NCBI GenBank assembly: GCA_947652605.1
Contig: OX393576.1
Coordinates: forward strand, 18,874,575-18,938,574
Length of the DNA stretch: 64,000 nucleotides
Origin: Elmis aenea
Lineage: Eukaryota > Arthropoda > Insecta > Coleoptera > Elmidae
Direction: 5' to 3'
The notes under the pieces were generated by a model. It was not told the origin of the DNA. It saw only the letters and a program-made list of their open reading frames with translations, and made no database searches. This document shows, one piece after another, positions 30,910-43,495 of the stretch. A program made the position numbers and the translations under genes. Each line of letters opens with the position of its first letter. The stretch's first letter is position 1.

Positions 30910-31206
30910 TATAAAGAGCTTGTTTGTGTGTTTGTTTGTTTGTTCGCTATAGAATACTAGGTCCGTTGACCGATCGGGACCAAATTTTGCACAGTTACTA
31001 TTTAGGACCTGACGGATTAAACGCCGTACAAACAACTGCCGGTAACAGCCAGGAACGGCCGGGAACGTACGCCGAGCGCGAGCGCGCAGCGCGAGTAGTC
31101 TGTGATTGATAATTTGGGAACGTCCGCCGAGCGCGAAGCGCGAGTAGTCTGTGATTGATAAAAGAAAATTGTAATCACCCGTTCAACGCCGAGTAAATCA
31201 GCTAGT
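30910..31206 (+). mobile_element. Helentron-like (Helitron-related) non-autonomous element
   Basis: It begins right at the TA of the preceding transposon with a TTTGTTTGTTTG run, then CGCTATAGAATACTAGGTCC, GACCGATCGGGACCAAATTT and TGCACAG. It ends with a short hairpin-like CACCCGTTCAACGCCGAGT, AAATCAG and the terminal CTAGT (31202-31206). Such a start and a CTRRT end with a preceding hairpin characterise Helitron/Helentron-related elements of arthropods. A GC-rich unit of about 55 bp is tandemly duplicated inside (about 31054-31108 and 31112-31160; shared CGAGTAGTCTGTGATTGATA). The ORF across it is not a known protein. The 5' boundary is inferred. Confidence 0.55.
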
Positions 31207-31224
31207 TTAATATAAAATCTAAGG

Positions 31225-31615
31225 CGTCGGTTTAAATATTATTGCGTTATTTATTATTAATGATGTCATTTCGGTAAAGCTCAGTAATACATTAGTCTTA
31301 TGGATGAGCCTTCCTAATAGTATACTATCCTTGAGTGTTTACCAGGGATATTAAACTGAGCTTGATGGCTCATCCGAAAAATACAAAGATCATTTATAAA
31401 GTGACAGATGTGTCATATGTCACACATGTATAAAATGTCCTGATTTATGTAAGTAAATCGACCCATTTGGTTTACAAAACCCCTTATCTTATTTGGCAAT
31501 GGAATAAACAAGAACATATTTAACATAAAAAATATCTAAGACATCGGTTTAAACACTTTGGCGTTATTAATGACACCACTTCCGGTTATCTTAGTAATAC
31601 ATTAGTCTATATTAA
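31225..31615 (-). repeat. dispersed composite repeat 'A', copy 2
   Basis: The first half is the inverse of 37880-37985 (TAATACATTAGTCTTATGG, GAGCC(T/A)TCCTAATAGT). The second half runs parallel to the end of copy 1 (GTGTCATATGTCACACATGT, then CGACCCATTTGG). A further TAATACATTAGTCT word at about 31597 repeats the first half, so the copy is itself compound. No coding. Confidence 0.6.
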
Positions 31616-33364
31616 AATTTTTAACATATCGGTAAAGCAGTTTTTGCTAAAAATTAAATCAAAATGTCAAAATTTTGATTTTTTTTAAAAATAATTCTGT
31701 AACTTTCAATATTACAAAAATGTACAAATATAATGTCTAGCACGCGCACGCACTCACACACACAAACAAAACATAAATCCATCGGAATCCCGAACACGAA
31801 AATAATCAGAATACTTTTTTTATAATGCGTATGGCGTAAGTAACAATAGCAAATATTTTAAAGTAAGGATTACATTTAAACACCTGTTTCTAGTGCACTT
31901 TTTTAATTTAATTTCCTTAACAGGTTCACAACTTCGCGTTGCTTCATCGGTTAGTTTCATGTTATCCTGCTCACGAAAGAGCGAAAATCTGTGAAACTAT
32001 TTGAGAATTGCAGACAGTAAGTAATTCAAAAAATATAAGTAACTAAAATCTATCGATTTTTTACCCACGTTTTAGTAATTACCCATAAACAAACCAGTGA
32101 AAATAATAGGCACAAAACGAACCACTTCATTAATTAATATTCAGATTAATTAAAACAATAAAAAATACTTAAAACAAACACACAAAACTCAGAGGTCATA
32201 TATCATTCAACAAAACCCACTAGTAAGCAAAACACAAAATTTATATTTTAGTTGTATTTGAACAACTGCATTACCGACAAACTTCTAAACTATTTCAAGT
32301 CACGATTCTGAGATAACAGATGTATTTCTGCCAAATGGTTTGAACTCGGATCTTTCACAACATGATAAAGGATGGGCGACTCAATTTATCTGGAAACTGC
32401 TGAACGTGAGGTGACCTAACCTGTATTGACCAGGTTATAAATTACTCAGAATATATCGCACTCGTCTTTATTCTCTTTCGGATCCAGGTATGCTAAAAAA
32501 CATTGCTAACTTGGTATAAAATAGTGTAGATTGCCGACTTTTTTTAATCGAGGAAAAATCGTTTCGAATAAGAGTTAAATAAAATCTTACCAGAATAGTA
32601 AAAAACATTAATTTCTTTTTAAGTGGCTTTAAAATAAAGTGACTAAAAAGGCTGAGCGATATATCGTTATCAAAAAATATCGAATATTAATATAGCGATA
32701 TTTCGAAGGTAATATATTTTGTAAGATTAAATGTGAATACTGCTATTTTTATTACAACACACAAACCGTCATAGTACTCATGTTTAATAAAGAATGCAGG
32801 GTGTTTCACTTTTTCATGTGGCACTATTGCTATCTCCGTAAATAATAAAAACACATGGCTGGTTAAATGGGACAAAAAATTGATATCTGGAGTTTATTTT
32901 AAACAATGTTTTGTTTAAAAATTCCATGGCTTGCGTGATTTAACGAAAAAACCAAAACCGACCAAAATTTTTAAACCAAAAATCTTGGCTATCGTTGCTA
33001 ATACACAGAAATGCCAAAGACAAACGATTTGCAAAATTTTGTTTGCTATACAATGGCGTTAGTCAAATTTTTATTCAAAAATTACCATGCGAGATATTCA
33101 ACAGAATAAACTTTTTTCAAACACCCTTCATAATCAGCCGTAGTTGGCAAATGACTTGGCTTAACACGTTTTGGCAATGGTGTAAAACATTACTACATAA
33201 AATTAATATCCCTTTTTAGGATAAATCATAAACTTTTAAACAGAGTAGAATTATATTTGTAATAAAAATACTGTCAAGCACGATGCTTTATTGTTTTATT
33301 ATAAGGCTAGATATTTTTACGCTGTAATTTGAAGGAGGGTTATGTGGTTTGATGTTTACCTCAA
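31616..33364. other. 1.7-kb gene-free stretch with a solo MITE end
   Basis: A CA-rich simple stretch lies at 31741-31770. At 32798-32880 a GCAGGGTGTTTCACTTTTTC end matches, inversely, 24025-24112. ORFs 32687-32875 and 32995-33219 are unrecognised. Confidence 0.4.
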
Positions 33365-34643
33365 CAAGGGTGGATTGATATATTTCCGTATTGACCACTA
33401 AGGGGTACCATTATTACAAAATATCTTTATGTCGTTATATTGGCAACTCTTTCATATGAATTAACTGCACACTTCAAATCGATCTCTCAAATAGCCTGGT
33501 TTTGACAAGCATTAACGTGTGTGATTCTGTGCCTTCTTAATTATGAATAGAAAAGAAATTCGAGAGGTTATCAAATTTTTTCATTTGGAGGGAAAACCCG
33601 CTAAGGAAATCAAATCCAGATTGGATGCTGTTCTTGTTGATTCATCACCTTCATTTTCCACGGTGAGTTTTTGGGTTTCGGAAATCAAGCGTGGCCGAAC
33701 ACTCACAAAGTAATGAACCACGTTCAGGACGTTGAAGAATGGCCACAACACCAGAAATAGTGGATAAAATTCATGATATGATTTTAACAGATCGCCGAAT
33801 AAAGACGCGTGAAATTAAGGAAGCTGTGGGGATCTCTCATGAACGAGTAGTTCATATTTTACATAATGATTGGGTTTAAAAAAAAATTCTGCAAGTTGGG
33901 TGCCGCATTTGCTCAATCCAGAACAAAAACAAATTCGAACATTAATCTCGGCCAATAATTTAGATGTGTTTAAGAGGAATCCATTGTATTTTAAAAGACG
34001 ACTTATGACTACGGATGAGACAGATTCACCACTACACACCGGAAATTGAATTACAATCTAAACAGTGGATTGGAAATGGTGAATTGGTTCCTAAGAATGC
34101 AAAGACCGTTAAATCGGCCGGGAAGGTGATGGCGACAGTATTTTGGGATTCCAAAAGAATCTTGTTTATTGATTATCTTAAAAAAGGAAAAACCATTACT
34201 GGCCAATATTACGCAACACTCTTGGACAAGCTGAAAGCCGCAATTCAGGAAAAGTGTCCAGGAATGGTCTACTGAAAAGTGTTGTTTCACCAAGATAATG
34301 CACCCGTTCATTCGAACGCAATCGTGAAGCAAAAATTTACAGAATCGAGGTTCGATATCCTTCCGCAACTACCGTATTCACCTGTTTGGCTCCTGCGGAT
34401 TTCCATCTGTTCCCGAAACTCAAAACATTTTTGACTGGAAAGAGATTTCGGTCGAATGAAGAGGTGGTCGAGGCTGCAAACGACTATTTTGGGAACCTCG
34501 AAGAAAGTCACTTCCGGGAGGGAAGCCAGAAAGTGAAGAGACGACGCTGGACCAAGTGTGTTGAACTTCAAGGGGATGATGTTGACAAATAATATATAAC
34601 TTAAATCAATCTTCTTTAGTTTTCATTTTTCAATCTACCCCCG
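33365..34643 (+). mobile_element. mariner transposon (Mos1-like), inactive
   Basis: The length, 1279 bp, is typical of a complete mariner. The left end CAAGGGTGGATTGATATATT and the inverse of the right end CGGGGGTAGATTGAAAAATG form diverged inverted repeats. The right flank is TA (34644-34645); the left flank reads AA, a decayed TA. It contains one transposase pseudogene in the plus orientation. Confidence 0.75.
33543..34592 (+). pseudogene. mariner DD34D transposase pseudogene
   Basis: Starts at ATG 33543. The N-terminal helix-turn-helix region reads MNRKEIREVIKFFHLEGKPA, KEIKSRLDA, FSTVSFWVSEIKRGRTLTK, then a frameshift into ATTPEIVDKIHDMILTDRRI and EAVGISHERVVHILHNDW. The linker is SASWVPHLLNPEQKQIR. 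The catalytic core has TTDET (first Asp codon 34014-34016), FHQDNAPVHS (second, 34294-34296) and APADFHLFPKLK (third, 34398-34400). With one missing base restored in the count, the last two are 34 residues apart, the mariner DD34D signature. The C-terminus RRRWTKCVELQGDDVDK matches 'HRWTKCIEL.GDYVEK'. At least four frameshifts and several stops (for example after PGMVY at 34273) inactivate it. Confidence 0.9.
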
Positions 34644-34645
34644 TA

Positions 34646-37600
34646 GAACAACTTGAACAATTTACGCATTCTCTTATTTCTTTTATTTATGAATAAGTAG
34701 ACTATAACAGAACAGAAAAAACTTTTTTTAAGAAAAAGAAAGTGTTTTCAGAAAGTATTTGAATATTTTAGATTCCGCTTGTGTAAATTATGATATTTTA
34801 ATAAATACTACAATATCTTGGTAGAATAAGGAGTAAGGCTTTCTACGAATCACCGTGTTTTGTATGTATAGATTATATAATTTCAAGATGTATATCAATT
34901 CTTCATGATAAGGGTACAATTGCATTTGAAAGTACAGTTAATGGTACTACAAAAAGCAATTAAGCCTTAAATCAAACAAACATAAAAATGATAAATTGCA
35001 CACGACAAACATAAAACAAAATGTACATGCAATTAAAATCCGCTGTTACAAAGGGAACGTTTAAGGCTGTAATTTAACGTGTTGCAGTTAAAATTTAAAA
35101 CCCTATTTGAGTTAAAACTTTAAGAAATTATAAGGCATTATAAAGCACTGTAAACTCACTAAACTCCCCTGAAAAACTGAATAAATTGACCAATTTTCTT
35201 CGGGGGAATTTTATATCACCCGGGGGAAAACGCCTTGATTCAACACTGAAAACGGATCATGTTTTCCTTGCTCCTTACAGCATGCAGCTCTTACTTTGTT
35301 TTATCATTTACGTTTACAGCTATAGGTATTAACCTCACAAACTAACAATATTGCACAATAAAAAACTCTTTTTTTTGCTGATAATTTATTTAATAACTAT
35401 TAAGAGTATTACGTTATTCTCAATAAAGATCTATAATCAACAATAGGTAACTTATACTTAATCACTACTTGCTAATTATTGATATCAATGCAAATAATAT
35501 ACATTAACATGCAAGATAAAGTATGTCGTTACTTAAAAAACTATTAAGATGTGAATAACAGTAAAAGCTTTGAAACTTTTGACACAACACTTTGACAAAT
35601 TAAGAACCATTTAAGAAAAAGTTCAAACAAGCCATTTATTAGATAATTGCTAATAAGCACCCTTATAATGTGAAGTTTAGAAACTATGAGAGTAAATTTT
35701 CAACTATAATTGTGAATTCAGTATAATTTACAGGCTACAACTAAAACACCATTTCCTTAAGTTCTAAAATTCATCAAAGTGAACTGCTCGATCAACTAGA
35801 ACTAGACAAACGTAAGACTGCATCAACTTCATTGCGATGCAGTACCTTGTGCATTACTGTAATTTTATTACGGTTTCTAATTTTCTCTCTTTGTAACTTA
35901 AGAACTTGAGGACTATATTCATTTGTTAAAATAAATAAAATATGTTTTATTTATCCTGTTAAATGCAGTATCAAACAATGTGAGGTCATTATTCAATTAA
36001 ACGTTCAAATCGATATTGGGTCACAGTGTGACGTCACCAGGTAACACACAGATAGCATTAAAAGAGATCAGTTCTTCGCGTTAACTTTTTCTATACTTCA
36101 AAAATTCTAATGGTCTCTTCATTTTGCTGTAATAAATATATTTTGTGAGTTTCTGTACATACTTTTCACATTTTGAAGTGTTTTATGCCTCAAATTATAG
36201 ACTGCTGCGAAATCATATAGAATCTAGATTCTAGATGTTGTTTTTGATCACAGCTTGACGTCACTGGGTATGCTAGATATACGATATAGAAGTAGAGCAC
36301 ACCTAAGCTTTAATGTTTTCAGTTCAAAACGTTTAAAAAATATGATGTATGAATTATGTGCGCTTGTGTGCATATTTCTGCCATTTCACAGTGTTTAGTA
36401 ACATTTTACATTAACAGACATGTGCCTAGCACGTAGATATAATAATATACTCTGCATTGTTATGTCTCGGGTTTAATTCTAAGCACACTACATGTAGTAC
36501 CTACTATTAATTGGAGAAGTTTGCATAGTCATGGAGTTTATACTTTAGCAGATGAGATAGATGCTAAAAAGTTTTGTCTGAGTTTGTATAAACACACTGT
36601 CAATAAAATATTGGATTATTTTATAGAGATTACAATCGAAACACCATGCGCTTGTTTAGTAAAAAGTTTTAAAACATTTTATAATAAACGATTCTGCTTA
36701 GGATACCAGGGCCAAGATGTAACTACTCGTATTTATTAAGAAATTTAAAAAAAAAATGAAAAGGCGCCTTTTTTTTTAACTTTTCAGTGTTTGGCTGAAA
36801 CAAATATAAAAGTAATAAGAGTATCCATCGTACTCATCTGACTTGGTAATGTGTGACTTAAATTTTATTTTTAGTTTAAAAAAAATCGCGGTTGGGCGCT
36901 TCTAGGAAGTGGCAAATAAGAATGGTAAAGTGAATTCGCTGGAGTTTAAACATTTTTAAAATGAAATCCTAAAAAAATTTAATGGTGTTTCTTATTCTCA
37001 ATAAATTCAGCTTGGCCCTAGTATGAGCATAAAATATTCGAATGGGAATTTCAGCGGCATTTATGACATCTTAAATAAATCTTCTATCAAACACATTTCT
37101 AGTGCGATACAATATAGAATTTTATCAAACTATCTACAGCAATTTACAAGTTAAGCTCAAAACGAATCGATATTTCATCAACTAAAATTGAATGCAAAAT
37201 GATAACGTATACATACGATTCAAAACTCGTACCGAATTTATATTGCGAACCTATTGAATCTCATCGATCAAAGTTCTGTCATGCTTTGCATGTGGCGTAG
37301 CTGTTCAGGATATACGACACACTGTGAAGCGGAACATGCATAACAAACAGCAGTAAAAAAAATGGAAAACTGTCCCGCATACGTACAATTTCCTATTCTG
37401 ATCACGTGAATTCCCTATAAAATATTAAAATAAAATGACTATCTAGAACCTATTCAAATAACGGACAATAGCAGTAACATTTATACCACCTAGACAACAA
37501 TGTAATTTAGCAAAATAAAGTTTTTTCAGGCAACTATAGAGACTATGCTTAATACACAGAGGGCTAAACTGATTTAAAAGAGAATTTAAAAAAACCTATT

Positions 37601-37689
37601 GGACCGTGAAATTTAAATCCGCATCTTCATACCATTTACGTCTTTACTTTTCAAGTTGGTTAGAACCAAATTTATTAATTTTTGAAAAT
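34646..37689. other. 3-kb AT-rich stretch without recognised genes
   Basis: No transposon ends were recognised. Two CRE palindromes sit in similar contexts at 36029-36036 (TCACAGTGTGACGTCACC) and 36256-36263 (ATCACAGCTTGACGTCACT), which may mark an old duplication of about 230 bp. A 14-bp palindrome AAAAGGCGCCTTTT lies near 36759. ORF 36521-36739 is unrecognised. Confidence 0.35.
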
Positions 37690-38000
37690 GGTGTGGCCAC
37701 CAAATGACTTCCGCCATATATTGTGTGTATCTTTGTACGTGTGTTTGTAGGTATAAAAAGTTTAAAGTGCCGCTCCAGACGTTCTAATTAATCCCATGTT
37801 TGTAAATAATGTCTGTCAACATGACTTAATTAACTTCAGTCAAAATGACAAATAATGCGAGTGGTTGTCAAGTATAGTAAACTATTAGGATGGCTCATTC
37901 CCATAAGACCAATGTATTATTGAGCTTTCCGGAAGTGACGTCATTAATAACACAAAAATATTTAAACCGATGCCTTAAGTCCGCGTTCACAATGAACGTA
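37690..38000 (+). repeat. dispersed composite repeat 'A', copy 3 (empty site for the palindrome)
   Basis: Starts GGTGTGGCCACCAAATGACT, like copy 1. It contains AGTAAACTATTAGGATGGCT at about 37876-37895, the uninterrupted form of the palindrome target, then TGACGTCA at 37936-37943 and TTTAAACCGATGCCTTAAGT. After it comes CCGCGTTCACAATGAACG, which may be the end of another element inserted at this point. Confidence 0.65.
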
Positions 38001-38294
38001 GTAGATAGCAGATAGTGGTTGGTGCGTAATACGTAAGAAATCCGTAACGAAATGTTTACTTGGATACGGTTAGCAACCGACTTGTTTGTAGCATAGCACA
38101 TAACCTCAATTTAAACGCGGAAGGTTGTTTATCAAATTGACACTTCATGTATTCTACGTATTGATGATTTGTGGAGGATTATAAAGGTAATAAGTAGTAT
38201 TAAACATCGTTTAACATTGAAGTTTTATTTAATTTGAAATATTAAAAACATAGATACTTCACTTTAGTTACCATAGTTACTACGTAAATCTTAC

Positions 38295-38700
38295 TAATAG
38301 GATGGCCCGTTCCCATAAGACTAATGTATTACTTGGCTATCCGGAAGTGACGTCATTAATAACGCAAAAATTTGTAAACCGATGTCTTAGATTTAATATT
38401 GCATGACAAATTCCAAAGTATAGCTGACATTAACTGAATAGCTCACCAACAATTATTTTTTTTTTTTGTTAAATACGTTCGTTGATTCCTTTCCAAATAA
38501 GACGAGGTTTCTCCTAAACCAGATGGGCCGATTTACATAAACCTGAACGTTTTATACCTGTGTGACATATGACACATCTGTCACTTTATAAATTACATTT
38601 GTAGAACGTCATAGGTGACGTCATTAATATCACTCTTTCGTCATCGATATGTTTACGAATTTCGTCGGATGGGGATTAGTTTAGTATCCTTGGAAACAAA
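38295..38700 (+). repeat. dispersed composite repeat 'A', copy 4
   Basis: Contains GGATGGCCCGTTCCCATAAG, TGACGTCA (38349-38356) and AAACCGATGTCTTAGATTTA, then, as the inverse of copy 1's second half, GGGCCGATTTACATAAACC, GTGTGACATATGACACATCT and a second TGACGTCA (38616-38623), ending with TTCGTCGGATGGGG. The halves therefore form a loose inverted repeat. Confidence 0.6.
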
Positions 38701-41700
38701 CGGCATTTTACTGGGAAAAATTGACTCTATTATAATTATACTAACTAGTATTTTAAAAAAGTTATTGAAGCTGCTTTGGATTAAAATAATTCAAAATTTT
38801 TTATGTTCAAAATATGTAATTTCGTAATTTTGAAATTACCCAATAAAAGTTATAAGGGATTTTTTATAGACCCCAACAACATAAGACTACAATCCTACAT
38901 AAACAGAATATTTTAACCTATTACCGTTTTTACGTAATTTAGAATTAACGTTACAACTTAAACACCCTGCATAATAGTTATTATCTACAAAATCAAGTAA
39001 ATGCACGCATTTTATAATATACTTTTGATGGCTCTATCAAGAACTAATGTCAAAAATTTACAACTTTAACGACTAACGTCAAAACGAGTTCCTGTATCTG
39101 TTGAAATCTGGAGTGTAAAAATTTTCGCGATCACAGTACTTTCTTCATACCAAGTATGGCGATAGTAAAAATGGAGTTATCTACATCAAGAGCATTTTCT
39201 AATTATGATTTATTACGATTTTAACAGTTTGGGAAAGTTTCCATTAATTTTTTTGGTGAACACGTTCCTTTCTTGAGACAATTTACCGCTAGTACAAAGA
39301 ACTTAACCGCGAAGGAGTTCTGTTCAGCATCAATAATTGAACAAGACGTCCTCCCTTAAAAAAAAATTTTAGTCGTATTGTGCCGCATCAACACTCTAAA
39401 CACCAGAAAGCTGAGGGTTTAAAAAACTTTCTTAAAACTTTGATTCGTTTCAATAATAGCGGACACCAAATTTTTTACAAAATGTTTTGTGAAATTTCTT
39501 ACAATTTTAATTTTACTGTAAACAACATTTAGTTACATTCTCAGCAATTTTTAATGATTTTTGATATCCTAAAATCAATCTTGCTAATTTTTTAACCACA
39601 AAATAATATTTGTTTACCATTTTAATTTACAATGGTCGTAATTCTTTATAAACGCACAAATATTACAAAATGAAAAAAGCAGTTTTGGTTGAAATTGGCT
39701 TGTGGTAGATTAATGTCTGTGCATTAGCAATCTACTTCTTTCCCTTAACAATGGTACAAAAGACGTTTTTACAATCAATGCTATTTAAATACGCCTATAA
39801 AATCCCAGATTAGAAGGTTGGTTGAATGTAAATGGTCTAGTGTGCATGGCAATTCATCGAGAACCAACGATAAGTGAGGTTTTGACACCAATTCAATTCG
39901 TGCATGACCGTCACAGAACAGTCATAAAAATCTTGAGCAGATTTGATTTGGATATTCTAATAATACTATATTTTAAACAAGGTTTTAAATAAATTTGAAA
40001 CAATTAAACTGACTGATCTAGATAGTCATCATGTACCTCTGTGAACCATACTAATTAAATTAAATAAATACATAATTTTTTCACACACTATGAGAACGGT
40101 TAATAATTGAGAATAATACACACAGTATTGATTTTTACTTTAGAAACTTTTGACATTTAAATTTAATGTTATTATTGAATAAGCTTAATCAACTCGGATT
40201 CGCGAACAGTTTAAAGGACTATCGACTTCAAACTTTACGCGACTTTTGTAATGAAATCTAATGTTAAATTATTAAAAGAGCCACTTAATTGTAGCAAATT
40301 AAAATTCTCCAACGCAAATTATATTATCACAAGCAACTTGAGGTGACGTACAGTTACAACTAGTGACTAAAACAAATACAATAATTAAAGCTGAACTTTA
40401 AAACACACGAACAATTTTTTGTTTAAAAAAAAGATATTAAATTTTTTACTGTGTAGGTACATAATATTTTTTAAATTTTTAGTACTATTTATAAACTTCC
40501 TTGTAGCAATGAAGAACATTTCCTTCGTTTGAAAGGTTTATAAGGATAAAATTTACCGAACCTTAAGCTGCTTCGAAATGTTAAAATGTAATTTGATATT
40601 ATTAAAACGAGTTGCTTGGCAACTACACAGAGCAAACAGCAAGTTATCCCGACTTTCATCACGGCACCCAATTATTATGGTATCGAAATTTTACCACATC
40701 GTTAAAGAAAATTGTAGCAAACACTACTTTCGAAATATCTCGAAATAGCAATGTATTCTCTCCAGAAATTGGTAAAAGATATTAACTACAATAAATAAAT
40801 TATATGTATACGCTTAAATTTTGTAAAATTGTGTTTTCTGTTGTTTTAAATATAGCTAACAGTAAATAATATATTAGGTATGCATTACGGAGTTGGTCGA
40901 TTATTATTTGTCATATTTTCATATAGGTATTAGTATACAGATCTCAATAATATTTTTTTGTATCTAACTTTACGTACATGCTCCGTTTCCTGTTACAAAG
41001 ATAAAATTAATTTTTAATTTTAAAAACCTAAATAGTAAACTCATGCTAAAAATGTAATAATGAAAGAACTGCATTTGGAAAGAAAGACATAATTGTTTTA
41101 GAATGGCATCTTTTTTCTGAAAATATAAGTTTTATTGTCGTCATACGATGTACAAGAAGGCACTAGCATTATCGTTAAAAAATATATCACGTTATGACAA
41201 TTGTACAACAACAATCACCTTTAACAGGAATTTATTAGGTAGCACGTAAAACTATTTATTACCTCTATAAGAATCATAAGAAACACTGAAAAAAAATTGC
41301 AACACAAATTTTTTACTCAAAAATTTGTGATCAATACAGGGTATTAATTATCAACAGAGTTATATGGATAACTTTGTTATTATACGACTTAGAGATTCGG
41401 TTAAATCAGCAAAGTTGAAGATAATCACTAAAGAAATTAATTGGCATAATAAAACAACCAAATTTCGCAAATTTTGTAACAACACTGCTAAACACTGCAA
41501 AATTACCTGATTTACAAACAATAATTATTTTTTTAAATTATAAGGCAAGTGATAATTAACGGAGATATATTTCTTAAGTTGATTAATTACCCAGATGCAG
41601 ACCAAAAATATTTTTTTTCAAATGACAATCATAGTGAGATCTGGCTTTATAAAAATGATGACAGTTTTCTGATTTCAATTATACAAATTTAGTTATAATA
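38701..41700. other. 3-kb AT-rich stretch, nothing firm
   Basis: Solitary CACCCTGCATA near 38963-38973 and TACAGGGTATTAA near 41336 look like worn MITE ends. ORFs 38615-38827 and 40489-40671 are unrecognised. Confidence 0.35.
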
Positions 41701-41702
41701 TA

Positions 41703-42310
41703 CAGGGTGTTTCGTTTCCTTATCCAAAATTAATGGAGGTCTTTTATATAACAATTTTTCCTTACAAGGCAAGGGAGGGTCACGATACGTTGTCGCTAGG
41801 ATTTAATTAAGGCTGTGTTTATTGCATCAAGGACATCAAAACTAAATGCTTTCTAGAGTTGTACTGGCCATTTCCTTCGGAAAAATAGGGGCAAAACTGA
41901 AAAATTGGTTTAAAAACGGTCATTTTTGCGATCGCGTTGGCCATGAAATCGTCAGAGACAAAGTCGAAATTCTTCTATTTACCAATGCGCGCATCCTTTG
42001 CAAGTAAAATGGAGCAATTTTTTTGAAAAAATCTCAAACGGTTCCGGAGAAAAACGTACGTATTTGGTAGATGTTTTATATTTATTAAAAGGTATGGTAT
42101 AATTGTTTTGGCATTCAAAACACATTTTCGATATATTTTCAAAGCCTACTAGTTTAGTGCTATTAAATATTGTCTTGTATCAGTAAATTATCAAGGAAAC
42201 CGCAATAACTCGAGAAATACTGATTTTAGGCATAATTAATCTATGATACTTTTTAAAGAAGGCTATAATTAGTGTTACATTCAAAAATATGTAAGTTTGG
42301 TAACAGATCA
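41703..42310. mobile_element. one-ended CAGGGTGTTTCG-type element remnant
   Basis: A left end TACAGGGTGTTTCGTTTCCT follows TA at 41701-41702. No matching right end was found. The part at 42150-42250 is shared, inverted, with 22981-23080 (AATAACTCGAGAAATACTGA). The right limit is therefore arbitrary. Confidence 0.4.
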
Positions 42311-42862
42311 ACTTGAAACTTAATCACAATCTACGTAAAAAGGAGTTTAAATTTAATAATCATTTTCTAAACTAAGTTGGTACACAAAGCGTATCATAAA
42401 TAATGTCAATGCTATACCAGTAATACTAAGCCTTTAATTTCCTAAACCGTCTCAATTTGACGGAATTAAGATAGATAAACTATAAATAAACTGTTTTTCA
42501 GGCATGAATAATCATGATAAATTATACAAACTAATTAAAGATGTACTGAATGAGATGCTTCTTGTTATAAACTGTAATTTACATCGAACAAGTGACATAA
42601 ATAATATATAATTTTATATTTAGACTTTAGCAAATTTATGAAATAATAATTTACTAAAATTACTTGTAGTTATTGATTTAAAGCGAAATTTTCGTCTAAA
42701 GCGTCATGTCTAACCAGTAGACCTGCAGTAAACCAAAATTTAATAGATATACCTCGTGTTAGCAAATTATCCCTTGGTGCGGCTGCGTGCTATTAATAGG
42801 GGTTATTATTACACTAATTTACATGTAAATCGATTGCAATGAATCGCTAAGGATATAAAACA
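42311..42862. other. gene-free AT-rich stretch
   Basis: Nothing was recognised up to the hAT MITE. Confidence 0.4.
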
Positions 42863-42870
42863 CCCTAAAG

Positions 42871-43310
42871 CAGGGGTGGGGAACCTGCGGCCTTAAGGCC
42901 GCATGCGGCCTTTTGAGGTTTTTCGTGCGGCCTTTTTACTGATTTCATATTTTTTATAAATATTCATTTTCTCAATTTATTTTACAGTTTACTATATGAC
43001 ATAATATAATGTAGCTTTTTTTTCGGCCATTTAATTGTAGATTCAAATTAAAACCTTATAGACCACATCACTTTGTGTTTTAAAACATACAAACATAGTA
43101 CTTATGTAAATAATTATATACCAGTAATATGTCCAGTAAATAAAATAACTTTTATATTTAAGAGACAATTTGAGAAATTAACATTCTTTGCACAATTTTC
43201 AATATTTGTATTTATGTAAAATGGTAGGGGGAGGGATAATAATGTGCGGCCTGGCTACAAATTCCGAATTGAGAAGTGGCCTTCCATAGTAAAAAGGTTC
43301 CCCATCCCTG
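42871..43310. mobile_element. hAT MITE with exact 8-bp target duplication
   Basis: A 440-bp element has the terminal repeat CAGGGGTGGGGAACCTGCGG on the left and its diverged inverse (complement CAGGGATGGGGAACCTTTTT) on the right. The duplication CCCTAAAG is exact at 42863-42870 and 43311-43318. The subterminal GCGGCCTTAAGGCCGCATGC is a self-complementary block common in hAT MITEs. The minus ORF over 43212-43439 crosses the right end and is not a gene. Confidence 0.9.
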
Positions 43311-43495
43311 CCCTAAAGTAATAAGCCACGCGTAAGCATCGCTGTTGACGTTCGAACAAGTTAATTGCATGTTGGACACTAACTGATAATTACGTATATC
43401 AATAAAAAAAAAATATGCACGAACATTAATAAAATACAAACGGCGCTTGTTCCATATTGAAGAACAGGGGAATATTTAAAATCATTAGAGATATA

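Noticed and set aside
31741..31770. CA-rich stretch as a notable microsatellite
   Set aside because: Irregular and short.
34051..34571. Minus ORFs overlapping the mariner
   Set aside because: Antisense shadows of the mariner transposase pseudogene.
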